In this document: piece by piece, positions 1 to 8,814 of the stretch
Layout of the letters: each line of letters starts with the position of its first letter
Position numbering within the stretch: position 1 is the first letter of the stretch
DNA from: Paenibacillus sp. FSL W8-0186
Lineage (GTDB): Bacteria; Bacillota; Bacilli; Paenibacillales; Paenibacillaceae
Assembly (NCBI RefSeq): GCF_037969765.1
Contig: NZ_CP150207.1
Coordinates: 3,527,001 to 3,591,000 of the forward strand
Direction: 5' to 3'
Length of the DNA stretch: 64,000 nt
Notes under the pieces: model-generated
What the model saw: only the letters and a program-made list of their open reading frames with translations
Database searches by the model: none
What the model was told of the DNA's origin: nothing
Position numbers and translations under genes: made by a program

Positions 1-1730
1 ACGGTGACCGGGTTGATGCCATAGATAGGATAACTTCTTTCAGCAGCACCATTGACCTGGACATAATATACCGTTCCTGTGCTCGGCCGCTTTTCCTGGT
101 TTGTCTTGAACATCGGGATGACGTTTCCCGGACTGTACAAAATATTGTCGCCCGTCATAGCTGCTGTAGGAATTGGAGATGGAGCCTGCCCGCTGCCCGT
201 CGTTTCCGCTCCGCTCATGAGGGTCTGTCCATTGAACGTGAACGTATCATTCCTCACCCGCACGCTCACCGCCGACCTGGCGGCTGCTTCAGGATCGCTG
301 TCAGCACCCACAGTAATGTCGAGAACAGCGGATGGTTCATAACGATGCGTCTGTGCTATCGCAAAATACGGGGTGTTATATCCGCTAGGTGAAATTCTGA
401 TGCCGTTTGCCTCGAACGCATAATTCTGCAGGGCAGCCTCTTTCAGGCCATAGACCTCAACTTGCGATACCGTCCAGAAGGAATAGTTCTTATCCACCTG
501 GACTTGTACGGTTGAAGGCTCACCCGGTTGTCCATCTGGGGGCGGGGGCGGCGGCATAACAGTCACATTGACGGTAAACGTACACTTCCCCGTCATTTCC
601 TGGTAACCGTATTGATGCAAATAGTTCTTTGCCCATACATTACCGTACAAACTTTCCGTTGTTGGTATGCCATCCAGCACATTAAACCGTTCGCTGCCCC
701 GGGCGTCCGCCCGGATAACCGCGCTGACATTCGGGCTGAAGTCTTCTCCCGACATTGTCCTGCCGGGCGAAGGGGTCGTGCAGGTCACCCCAGGCTCAAG
801 CGGATCGGGATCCGGGCCCGGAGGCGGCCCATTGCCTACTCTGATCGTCGCTATCCCTCTCAGCCAATAGGGTCCTTTTTTCCAGTCAGCGGAAATTGTT
901 GTTGTTCCCTCCGAAATCGCGGTAACTTTGCCGTTGCTGTCAACAGTGGCCACTGCTTCGTTACTGGAGGACCACGCCGTCTCCGGCGCTGTGGAGACAT
1001 CAAACCACTTCTCGTTCCAATCCGCCATCGTGTAATCCAGGGTTCGAACCTCAGCCTTCATATTTTTGGTTTCATTGGCTTGTAAAACGGCATTTTCCAC
1101 TACGCGAATTTGCTTTTTTTCTACTACGTATCCGGTGTAGTTAACGTCCATTGGGATATAGTACTCAGCCATAAATTTAGGCGCTCCGTCTGCCCTAGTT
1201 GAATACCTATGTTTATCTGTTACATCTAAAGGATGGCCTGTATAAACCTTAATAGTAGCCGTTATACTCCCTCGGTCATACTCTGGTTTAGTCCCTATTG
1301 GCTCATAATAGGGAACTGAGTTCCATTCCATATTCTCAATAAATAAATCTCTAACATATGATCTTATAAAAGCATTTCCTATTGAGTCCTTCATTGACTG
1401 CGGGGCATAAGTAGTCATATCTAGTTTCTCTTCTGTTCTTTTTCTTAAAGGAAGTGCACTTTCTCCGCTTCCGAATGTCCCTGTCTCTACACTGGTATTT
1501 CCAAAGGTAGCTCTCCATATTTCAGTGTCGGATTGAACCCACACAACCTTCGGGGTAGCTGGAGCCTCCCCCTTTACCACCACTTTAATCGTTTGAAGAT
1601 TTACTGGTCCATTGGGAGTTACCTCTACTGAAGCTGGATAACCATTCTCAAACCCAGCACTAAATAAGAATTTAGGAAATACAGCAAAGTATAGAAATAA
1701 AGTAAATAAAGCAGCCAAAAATTTTTTCAT
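1..1730 (-). CDS. Secreted Ig-like (Big_2) surface protein, 3' end outside window
   Basis: The minus-strand reading frame is open from an ATG at 1730 to the window edge (576 codons, no stop seen), so the C-terminus is missing. The first ~27 residues form a hydrophobic signal peptide after MKK. Residues about 215-298 resemble a bacterial Ig-like Big_2 repeat (WSSSNEAVATVDSNGKVTA pattern). Two proline-rich linkers follow (near residues 300 and 380), typical of wall-associated multidomain proteins. A GGTGGT ribosome-binding-like site precedes the start. The gene lies 18 bases after the stop of the SLH protein and is probably co-transcribed with it. The first ~200 codons are clearly more A+T-rich than the rest. 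The role is not known; an extracellular structural or adhesive function is an inference from the domains. Confidence 0.75.
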   Translation of the reverse strand, partial: MKKFLAALFTLFLYFAVFPKFLFSAGFENGYPASVEVTPNGPVNLQTIKVVVKGEAPATPKVVWVQSDTEIWRATFGNTSVETGTFGSGESALPLRKRTEEKLDMTTYAPQSMKDSIGNAFIRSYVRDLFIENMEWNSVPYYEPIGTKPEYDRGSITATIKVYTGHPLDVTDKHRYSTRADGAPKFMAEYYIPMDVNYTGYVVEKKQIRVVENAVLQANETKNMKAEVRTLDYTMADWNEKWFDVSTAPETAWSSSNEAVATVDSNGKVTAISEGTTTISADWKKGPYWLRGIATIRVGNGPPPGPDPDPLEPGVTCTTPSPGRTMSGEDFSPNVSAVIRADARGSERFNVLDGIPTTESLYGNVWAKNYLHQYGYQEMTGKCTFTVNVTVMPPPPPPDGQPGEPSTVQVQVDKNYSFWTVSQVEVYGLKEAALQNYAFEANGIRISPSGYNTPYFAIAQTHRYEPSAVLDITVGADSDPEAAARSAVSVRVRNDTFTFNGQTLMSGAETTGSGQAPSPIPTAAMTGDNILYSPGNVIPMFKTNQEKRPSTGTVYYVQVNGAAERSYPIYGINPVT

Positions 1731-1748
1731 TGATTTACCACCATGAAA

Positions 1749-2960
1749 TTATTTTCCCTCAGTTATTACAAATGAACTGTCATCAGTGGTGTAACTGCTT
1801 CGTTCCTTAACATAACTTTCAATCCATAACGATATCCCTTGACCGTTTTTATAATTCTGAAAAAACTTTTTAGTTTCTAAAGCAGGAAAAGACAGATAAC
1901 CATATTGCTGAATTAGTTTTGTATTATTCACTCTACCGATTCCTAATAGAGTTGAGTTGATTCCATTTATATAGTGACCAATACTAAACTCACTCGCCTT
2001 CGGATAAATAGTAACTTGCATATACACCCGATAATTTCCCGGTTTATCAATCCTCTCCACATAATCAGTCTCATCCACAAACAACGGCGCATATATGCTG
2101 CTGATATCCTTGAAGTCCTCCGTATCCACGACAATATAATGGTGGAGCTTCAAGGTGCCGGCGTTATTCTTGAACGTATAGGTTTTATCAACCACATTAT
2201 TAAATGACGTATTCCCTGTCGTAAAAGGGCTGATCGTCTCAAGGTTGGTTCGTTCCGTACCTACCTGACGCAGCTCTCGAAGTCCCAGAAATTGATCTGC
2301 CTGCTTCAGGCTTGCATTCTCATAATTTAGCAAAATGGCAGCTGTCTCTGCGCGGGTTGCCTTCAGATCCATACCAAAAGAGCCGTCCGGATAACCGCTT
2401 AACAGCTTCGTACCTAAGGCAACAGCGATATAAGAGGACTTAGATTCAGATATACCTGGATTAAAGTATTCCTTCACCGGAATAACTGTTGTCTTGGTAT
2501 CCTCCAGAGCCTGCCTGTAGTCCGGGTCAGCCTCAGCCAAACCGGAGGCCATCCATTTCGCAATTTCAAAGCGTGTAATCGGCGTGTTGGGCTTGAAGCC
2601 ATCGGGATAATCGCTAGGCTGCACAAAACCAAGGGCAATCGCCCGCTTGACCTCTGCCTCGCTCCAGTGACCGGCTAGATCCGCGAAGCTTGCCGCAGGA
2701 TTCACCTCCACCTCGCCCTCCGCCACGCGGGCCAGCAAGGCCGCAAACTCTGCTCGCGTAACAGTAGCGTTCGGCTGAAATGTCCCGTCTGCGTAGCCTT
2801 TGAAATACCCTTTGCCTACCGCCGCTTCAATCGCTTTGCCCGCCCAATGGTCTGGTTTTACATCCTTAAAACCCGTGCCTGCAGCCTTAACACCCACAAT
2901 AAAATGCGCGTTCATTACAAATATCCACCCAGCCAGCAATAAAGCAACCCGTCTTCTCAT
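1749..2960 (-). CDS. SLH-domain surface protein
   Basis: 403 residues: a signal peptide (about 1-27, ending near VKA-A), then three S-layer homology domains at roughly 31-73, 90-135 and 172-214. Each carries the YADGTF / YPDG and TRAE/TRFE signatures. SLH triplets bind pyruvylated secondary cell wall polymer, so the protein should be held on the cell wall. The C-terminal half (about 230-403) matches nothing I recognise and is richer in A+T, with many Tyr, Asn and Lys. It is followed 18 bases later by the Big_2 protein, so the two may form one surface unit. The start is the ATG at 2960 behind a modest GGGTAACG site; a stronger ribosome-binding site lies further upstream in front of an 8-codon ORF. 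Confidence 0.85.
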   Translation of the reverse strand: MRRRVALLLAGWIFVMNAHFIVGVKAAGTGFKDVKPDHWAGKAIEAAVGKGYFKGYADGTFQPNATVTRAEFAALLARVAEGEVEVNPAASFADLAGHWSEAEVKRAIALGFVQPSDYPDGFKPNTPITRFEIAKWMASGLAEADPDYRQALEDTKTTVIPVKEYFNPGISESKSSYIAVALGTKLLSGYPDGSFGMDLKATRAETAAILLNYENASLKQADQFLGLRELRQVGTERTNLETISPFTTGNTSFNNVVDKTYTFKNNAGTLKLHHYIVVDTEDFKDISSIYAPLFVDETDYVERIDKPGNYRVYMQVTIYPKASEFSIGHYINGINSTLLGIGRVNNTKLIQQYGYLSFPALETKKFFQNYKNGQGISLWIESYVKERSSYTTDDSSFVITEGK

Positions 2961-2984
2961 CGTTACCCACTTCCTTATCGATTA

Positions 2985-3011
2985 TCATTTATCCCTTGTC
3001 CCTATGTACAT
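2985..3011 (-). CDS. Upstream 8-codon leader ORF of the SLH gene
   Basis: ATG at 3011 encodes MYIGTRDK and stops at TGA 24 bases before the SLH start. It has a far better ribosome binding site (AGGAGGGAGGGG, 3015-3030) than the SLH gene itself. Translation of the small ORF could feed ribosomes to the weak downstream start. Whether it is translated is inference. Confidence 0.35.
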   Translation of the reverse strand: MYIGTRDK

Positions 3012-3096
3012 TGCACCCCTCCCTCCTATTTCGTGATGACAGGACCAAAGACCTCCTTTTAATTGGATAACCTGATAAATTAAGGAATTTGTCCCC

Positions 3097-3150
3097 GCAA
3101 AAAAAGCACAGCTCTTCTACTCGCTGCACGCGAGTCAAGAGATGTGCTTC
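3097..3150 (-). terminator. Terminator after rsmB
   Basis: Read on the minus strand: a long imperfect hairpin (GCACATCTCTT / AAGAGCTGTGC with inner ACTCG / CGAGT) followed by seven T residues. It closes the def-fmt-rsmB end of the operon. Confidence 0.8.
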
Positions 3151-3207
3151 ATCTTCGTTTATTATATAAGAAATTTCCTGGTTCGTAAATCACATATTTT
3201 CCAGATT

Positions 3208-4710
3208 TTATTCAAATTTTGCACGTTTCGTTAACCGTGCGATATAGAAACCGTCCGAATGATACTGCTGCGGCAGGATTTGCAAGCCTATTGCTTCCGG
3301 GGTCATCCCATTTTCCCGGTTATCCGAACCAGACTCCGGGGCGAGCCGCTGCCACTCCGCCATCTCTGGAGCAGGTTCGAAGTCGGGATGGCGATCAAGA
3401 AACTGTCTCACCATCTCTTCATTCTCCCTTGGTTCAATCGTGCATGTACTGTATACCAGCACCCCGCCCGGTTTGAGAAGAGGACTCACCCGGTCAAGTA
3501 AGTCACGCTGAATGCTGGTGATCTCGGCGATATCCTCCGGCGTCTTGGCCCATTTCAAATCAGGCTTGCGCCGAATAACGCCTAGTCCAGAGCATGGGGC
3601 ATCCAGCAAAATACGGTCAAAGCTTTCTGGCGCATAACGCTTGTCAAGCTCCATCGCATCCCCCGCCAAGGCTTGGACATTGCCAAGGTGTAAACGGGAA
3701 GCCTGATCGGCGATCAGCTTCACCTTATGCGGGTGAATGTCGTTCGCGAACACTTCGCCCGAGCCGTTCATGCGCTCCGCCATATGGCAGGTCTTGCCCC
3801 CCGGAGCTGCGCAGCAGTCCAGCACCTTCATCCCGGCCTCAGGTTTCACGGCCTCAGCCACCAGCATTGAGCTCTCATCCTGGATCGATAATAAACCGTC
3901 CTCATACCACGCCGTTAACGCCATATTCCCCCCGCTCAGCACGATAATTCCGTCGGGAGAAACCTTGGAGGCGGCTACCTTCAGTCCCTGCTCTTCCAAC
4001 TGCTGCATGAGCTGATCCCTGCTGATCCGCGTTTGGTTGACCCTCACACTGACTGGAGGGGACTCATTGTTCGCGCGGCAAATAGCCTCGGCGGTCTCTT
4101 CGCCGTATTGGTCGACCCATCTTGTCACCAGCCACTCGGGATGCGAATGCTCCAGGGCAATCCGGCGTGCCGGCGGCAGATCCTCGGGCAGCTTCAGCTC
4201 CTCCTTGCGTCGCAGCACATTGCGAAGCACCCCGTTGACCATTCCCGATATCCCCTGATGCCCTCTGCGTTTGGCGATGTTCACCGCTTCATTGACAGCG
4301 GCATGCGGAGGAATCCGGTCTAAATAATAAATTTGGTAGAAGCTCAGCCGCAGCAAGTTGCGTACCCAAGGCTGCAGCTTAGCCACTCCCTTAGCCACGA
4401 ATTGATCAAGATAATAATCGATCGTATTCCTGCGGGAAATCGTGCCGTATACGAGCTCGGTGGCAAGTCCTGCTTCCGGTCCCGCCAGGCCGGACTTCTG
4501 CAGCGCAGAGTTCAGCAGCAGATTGCTGTACGCGCCCTCCTGCTCCACTTCAGTCAGCACATGCAGGGCCGTATCGCGGGCTGAAGCCTTGTGCTGCCGG
4601 CGCGGTCCGCCCTTCGCGCCCTGCTGTCCGGCTTTGGACGCGGCGCCCGCATTTCCCCCATGCTTTACCCGTGCTCCGCCGCTCGGGCGGCTTTCCTTGT
4701 CCCTGCTCAT
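3208..4710 (-). CDS. rsmB: 16S rRNA (cytosine-967-C5)-methyltransferase RsmB
   Basis: 500 residues. RsmB/Sun family enzyme that methylates C967 of 16S rRNA using S-adenosylmethionine. An N-terminal NusB-like RNA-binding domain (about 45-170) precedes a Rossmann methyltransferase domain with the SAM loop LDCCAAPGGKT. The two family cysteines are present: LDAPCSGLG and the catalytic YSTCTIEP. The first 40 residues are a Lys/Arg/Gly-rich extension (RVKHGGN, QQGAKGG) longer than in B. subtilis. The start codon overlaps the fmt stop by four bases (ATGA), indicating translational coupling. In B. subtilis rsmB is followed by rlmN, prpC, prkC and cpgA; here the operon ends with a terminator and surface protein genes follow. 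Confidence 0.95.
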   Translation of the reverse strand: MSRDKESRPSGGARVKHGGNAGAASKAGQQGAKGGPRRQHKASARDTALHVLTEVEQEGAYSNLLLNSALQKSGLAGPEAGLATELVYGTISRRNTIDYYLDQFVAKGVAKLQPWVRNLLRLSFYQIYYLDRIPPHAAVNEAVNIAKRRGHQGISGMVNGVLRNVLRRKEELKLPEDLPPARRIALEHSHPEWLVTRWVDQYGEETAEAICRANNESPPVSVRVNQTRISRDQLMQQLEEQGLKVAASKVSPDGIIVLSGGNMALTAWYEDGLLSIQDESSMLVAEAVKPEAGMKVLDCCAAPGGKTCHMAERMNGSGEVFANDIHPHKVKLIADQASRLHLGNVQALAGDAMELDKRYAPESFDRILLDAPCSGLGVIRRKPDLKWAKTPEDIAEITSIQRDLLDRVSPLLKPGGVLVYSTCTIEPRENEEMVRQFLDRHPDFEPAPEMAEWQRLAPESGSDNRENGMTPEAIGLQILPQQYHSDGFYIARLTKRAKFE

Positions 4711-5678
4711 TCAAGTACCATCCCCGGCTGCATGACGCCGCCGCGAATAAACTCGGAGGCTTCCATCGCTTTTTTGCCTGCGGGCTGAACCCGTGTTAAC
4801 AGGACGGAGCCATCGCCCGTCTTCACTTCGATTCCCCGCTCCGATAAATGCAGCACCGTGCCTGGAGCTTGTCCGCCCGCTTGTTCCCCTGTACCCATAC
4901 CCGCACTAGCAGGAGCAGGCTTAGCTACGGCCCACACTTTAAATACATCACCATTCCAGAGCGTATATCCGCCAGAGTACGGCACTAGGCCTCTAACCTG
5001 GTCATAGATCGCCCGCGACGTCGATGTCCAGTCGATTTTCTCGTCCTCCCGGGACAAATTAGGGGCATACGTGGACTCCTCGTCGTTCTGTGGAATCCGC
5101 TCGGCCCGCCCTTCCAGAATCAGCGGAAGCTGCTTCAGCAGCAGCTCGGCTCCGGCCAGACTCAGCTTCTCGAACATCGTCCCGGCGGTGTCCTCATCTT
5201 CGATCGGAACGACAGATTTGGCGATCATGTCCCCGGTATCCAGCCCTTCCGCCATGTACATCAGCGTGATTCCCGTCTCCTTCTCCCCGTTCATGATCGA
5301 ACGCTGAATCGGCGCGCCGCCCCGATATTTCGGGAGCAGCGAGCCGTGGACATTCAGGCAGCCATGTTGCGGCAAATCAAGCACAGCCTTCGGCAAAATC
5401 TGGCCGTAGGCGGCAGTAACGATAAGATCCGGCTGCAGCGCCGCCAACTCCTCGATCGCCTCAGGCGCCCTCATGCGCTGCGGCTGGAGCACGGGAAGGC
5501 CGTGCTTCAAGGCAGCCTCCTTTACCGGCGTAGGCATCAATACCTTCTTGCGTCCCTGCGGCCGGTCCGGCTGCGTCACGACGCCTACCACGTTATACCC
5601 CTCGCGCAGCAGCCCTTCCAGGGAAGGTACAGCGAACTGGGGAGTTCCCATAAACACGATATTCAACTGCGAAGTCAC
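4707..5678 (-). CDS. fmt: Methionyl-tRNA formyltransferase
   Basis: 323 residues. Transfers a formyl group from 10-formyl-THF to initiator Met-tRNA. The N-terminal domain carries FMGTPQFAVPSL and the catalytic stretch NVHGSLLPKYRGGAPIQ (the Asn-His pair), with GLDTGDM following. The C-terminal OB-like tRNA-binding domain begins after about residue 205. A Gly/Ala-rich insertion (ASAGMGTGEQAGGQAPG) lies in that domain. The GTG at 5678 overlaps the def stop by four bases. A TTG at 5666 (LNIVFMG) behind AAGGAG would match the family N-terminus better, so the exact start is uncertain. It forms a cassette with def, as is usual for the formylation cycle. Confidence 0.95.
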   Translation of the reverse strand: MTSQLNIVFMGTPQFAVPSLEGLLREGYNVVGVVTQPDRPQGRKKVLMPTPVKEAALKHGLPVLQPQRMRAPEAIEELAALQPDLIVTAAYGQILPKAVLDLPQHGCLNVHGSLLPKYRGGAPIQRSIMNGEKETGITLMYMAEGLDTGDMIAKSVVPIEDEDTAGTMFEKLSLAGAELLLKQLPLILEGRAERIPQNDEESTYAPNLSREDEKIDWTSTSRAIYDQVRGLVPYSGGYTLWNGDVFKVWAVAKPAPASAGMGTGEQAGGQAPGTVLHLSERGIEVKTGDGSVLLTRVQPAGKKAMEASEFIRGGVMQPGMVLE

Positions 5679-6157
5679 TCCTTCTCTTCACCCTCAGGCG
5701 TAATTTCATATACTCTTTCCGCAATGTCCGTATACAACACACCGTTCAAGTGATCGATTTCGTGCTGAAATGCCCGAGCCAGCAGCTCCGTCCCCGTATA
5801 AGTCACTTCCTTGCCGTTGCGATCCAGCCCTTTGACCGTAACCTGCATCGCTCGTCTTACATCGCCGCGGTAACCGGGTATGCTCAAGCAGCCCTCGGGT
5901 CCGAATTGCTCCCCTTCCGAAGAGACGATTTCCGGGTTGATCAGCTCAATCAGCCCATGCTCATCCCCAACATCGACGACAATCACCCGTTTCAGAATCC
6001 CTATTTGCGGGGCAGCCAGCCCGACTCCTTCCGCATCGTACATCGTATCCGCCATGTCCGTTAGGAGCTTCTGCACGTTAGGGGTAATTTTCTTCACTTC
6101 TTTGGCTACCTGATGCAGCACTTCATCCGGTTCGTTGACAATAATCCGAATCGCCAT
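5675..6157 (-). CDS. def: Peptide deformylase
   Basis: 160 residues. Metalloenzyme removing the N-formyl group from nascent proteins. All three family motifs are present: GVGLAAPQIG, EGCLSIPG (Cys ligand) and QHEIDHLNG (two His ligands and the catalytic Glu). The ATG at 6157 (MAIRIIV) is chosen because it follows GGAGGA and fits the family N-terminus; a longer frame reaches 6208 without support. It lies 119 bases after priA and overlaps fmt. Confidence 0.96.
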   Translation of the reverse strand: MAIRIIVNEPDEVLHQVAKEVKKITPNVQKLLTDMADTMYDAEGVGLAAPQIGILKRVIVVDVGDEHGLIELINPEIVSSEGEQFGPEGCLSIPGYRGDVRRAMQVTVKGLDRNGKEVTYTGTELLARAFQHEIDHLNGVLYTDIAERVYEITPEGEEKE

Positions 6158-6276
6158 ACTGGGAACATCCTCCTCTTGCCTCTTCTTAGATTTACCTGTT
6201 CTTAACAAAATATATATGCAGCCTTCCGCCCCGATGCTCCGGCCGGAACGCGCCTTTTAAGCGGTCAGGCCCGGCC

Positions 6277-8814
6277 TTACATCAGCATCTGCGGGTCAAC
6301 ATCGATGCTGATTTGCAATGACGCATCCCGCAGTTGGCCCATCATAGCCGCTGAAATCTCGCGTACGAGAGACACCGCATCCAGATCTCCCCGATATTTT
6401 ACCATACATTGGAACCGGTATCGGTTCTTGATGCGGGGGAGCGGCGAGGCTACAGGCCCGAGAACGTCTAACGCCTCTGCCGTCCGCCGGTCCAAATCGC
6501 CGAACCAGCCGAGACGCTGCGCCTTGCCCCGCAATTCGCTGGCGAAGTTCTCTGCCATCCGCAGCAGTACAGGAAGCTGCTCATGGGAGAGGGTCACGAG
6601 GATCAGGCGGCTATAAGGCGGGTAATGCAGCAATTTACGGTGCTGCAGCTCTTCCCTCACAAAGGAATGATAATCATGCCTGCTGGAATGAATGATCGAA
6701 TAATGCTCTGGCATGTACGTCTGAATATATACTTCGCCCGGCAGCTGATGGCGTCCGGCCCGCCCGGCCACCTGGGTCAGCAGCTGGAACGTTTTTTCCG
6801 CCGAACGAAAATCGGGCAAATTCAGCGCCGTATCTGCAGCGATTACGCCAACGAGCGTCACTTCCGGGAAGTCCAGGCCTTTAGCGACCATTTGCGTGCC
6901 GAGCAGCACATCGCCTTTCTTCTCCCGAAACGCCTGCAGCAATTTCTCATGCGAGCCCTTCTCGCTCGTCGTATCCACATCCATGCGAATGACCCGGATA
7001 CCCGGGAACAGCTTGGACAGCTCGCCCTCTACCCTTTGCGTCCCCGTTCCAAAATAGCGGATATGCTCGCTTTGGCATTCTGGGCACTCCGTAGGGGTAG
7101 GGGTCGCATAACCGCAATAATGGCATCTTAAGTTGTTGGACTTCTGATGATACGTCAGCGATATGTCGCACTCCGGACATTCCGCCACATAACCGCAGGT
7201 CCGGCACATGACGAACGTCGAGTATCCACGGCGGTTAAGGAACAGCACGGTCTGTTCCCCCCGCTCGATCCGCTGGGCGATTCCCTGATGCAGAGCCCGG
7301 CTGAACATAGAGCGGTTGCCCTCTCGCAGCTCCTCGCGCATGTCGATGATTTGAACGCCGGGCAGACGGCTGCCCGAGGCGCGCTGCTTCATCTCAAGAA
7401 TCATTGGAGCGAAATCATCGCTGCTCAGTGATCGCGCAGCATGATAGCTCTCCAGTGAAGGGGTCGCCGAGCCTAGAATGACCGCAGCACCATGCTGGCG
7501 AGCCCGTTCTACCGCCACATCCCGCGCATGATATTTCGGCGTTTCCTCCTGCTTGTAGGATGTTTCATGTTCTTCGTCCATGACGATCAATCCCAGATCG
7601 GCAAAAGGGGCGAACACGGCGGAACGTGCTCCGATCGCTACCTGGACGCGGCCCTCGCGGATTTTCCGCCATTCATCATAGCGCTCTCCGGTCGACAGGC
7701 GGCTATGCATCACGGCGACCTTGCTGCCGAACCTTCCCTTGAAACGCTCCACCATTTGCGGGGTCAGCGATATTTCCGGAACGAGGACGATCGCCTGCCG
7801 GCCCTGCGAAATGCAGCGCTCGATCGTTTGTAAATAGACCTCCGTCTTCCCGCTGCCGGTCACTCCGTGCAGCAGAAACACGCGCTGCCGGCGGGAATCG
7901 ATCGCCTCGGCAAGATAACGGTAGACGTTCTCTTGCTCGGGCGTGCGTTCCAGCGGCTTCGTGGCCTTGAAACGGCGATCCTGGTATGGATCGCGGAACA
8001 CCTCTACGTCTGTAATCGTTGCATAGCCTTTATCCGCAAGGCTCTTGACCGTCCCTGCCGTAACACGCAGCGTGGACAGTACTTCCTGCATCGATAAGGG
8101 AACGCCCACTTCCAGCAGGAACTGCAGTACTTCCTGCTGGCGGCGCGCCTTTCCTCCAAACGAAGCAAGCGCCTCTTTGGCTGCTTCCCCGCTGACGGCT
8201 GCAGCAACGGTTTTTACGGTTTTTTTCCTGATCCGGTCTTTAATCGCCTGGCTCTCGAATAATATCCCTTGTCCAAGCAAGTTTTTAATCACTTCAACTT
8301 TATCCGGATAACGGCCGCTTAAATGAGCCATCGTCACCGGGCCAGCCTGGTGGATATAACCGACGATCTCACGTTCAGCCGGACCCAGAAGGGCTTGTGA
8401 GCCGAACAGAACCCCCGGTTCTGCTGTCTGCTCCCCTTCATTCTCATGCTCATCGGCGACGTGAATATATCTTTCCGCCTTGCCCTTTAATGCCGAAGGA
8501 ATCATGGCCTGCAACGCCGAAATCATGCTGCAGGCATATTTGCGGCTCATCCATGCCGCCAGCTCCACCAAATCCGGAGGCAGCGGGGGCAGCAGATCAA
8601 GCAGTTCATCAATCGGCTTCATTTTCGAAGAATCCATCTCCAGCTCTTCATGCAGGGAAACGACGAACCCTTGTACGGTCCGGCGGCCAAAAGGCACCCC
8701 GACCCGGCTCCCCACTTCAATCCAGCTGCTCATGGACTCAGGAATCAAATAATCAAAAGGCCGGTCGGTTTCCCGGCTCGGCACATCGACAATTACTTTA
8801 GCCATTCTGTACAT
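6277..8814 (-). CDS. priA: Primosomal replication-restart helicase PriA
   Basis: 845 residues. Superfamily 2 DNA helicase that reloads the replisome at stalled forks. The N-terminal 3'-end-binding domain is followed by Walker A (LLHGVTGSGKTEVYL), the MDEEHETSYKQ Walker B/DEEH box and a zinc-binding cluster (CRTCGYVAECPEC ... CHYCGYATPTPTECPEC). The C-terminal helicase motifs include QVAGRAGRHQLPG. Length is slightly above the ~805 residues of B. subtilis PriA; an insertion around residues 120-180 accounts for it. The ATG overlaps the coaBC stop in a TAATG junction, preceded by GGGAGAG. Confidence 0.96.
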   Translation of the reverse strand: MYRMAKVIVDVPSRETDRPFDYLIPESMSSWIEVGSRVGVPFGRRTVQGFVVSLHEELEMDSSKMKPIDELLDLLPPLPPDLVELAAWMSRKYACSMISALQAMIPSALKGKAERYIHVADEHENEGEQTAEPGVLFGSQALLGPAEREIVGYIHQAGPVTMAHLSGRYPDKVEVIKNLLGQGILFESQAIKDRIRKKTVKTVAAAVSGEAAKEALASFGGKARRQQEVLQFLLEVGVPLSMQEVLSTLRVTAGTVKSLADKGYATITDVEVFRDPYQDRRFKATKPLERTPEQENVYRYLAEAIDSRRQRVFLLHGVTGSGKTEVYLQTIERCISQGRQAIVLVPEISLTPQMVERFKGRFGSKVAVMHSRLSTGERYDEWRKIREGRVQVAIGARSAVFAPFADLGLIVMDEEHETSYKQEETPKYHARDVAVERARQHGAAVILGSATPSLESYHAARSLSSDDFAPMILEMKQRASGSRLPGVQIIDMREELREGNRSMFSRALHQGIAQRIERGEQTVLFLNRRGYSTFVMCRTCGYVAECPECDISLTYHQKSNNLRCHYCGYATPTPTECPECQSEHIRYFGTGTQRVEGELSKLFPGIRVIRMDVDTTSEKGSHEKLLQAFREKKGDVLLGTQMVAKGLDFPEVTLVGVIAADTALNLPDFRSAEKTFQLLTQVAGRAGRHQLPGEVYIQTYMPEHYSIIHSSRHDYHSFVREELQHRKLLHYPPYSRLILVTLSHEQLPVLLRMAENFASELRGKAQRLGWFGDLDRRTAEALDVLGPVASPLPRIKNRYRFQCMVKYRGDLDAVSLVREISAAMMGQLRDASLQISIDVDPQMLM

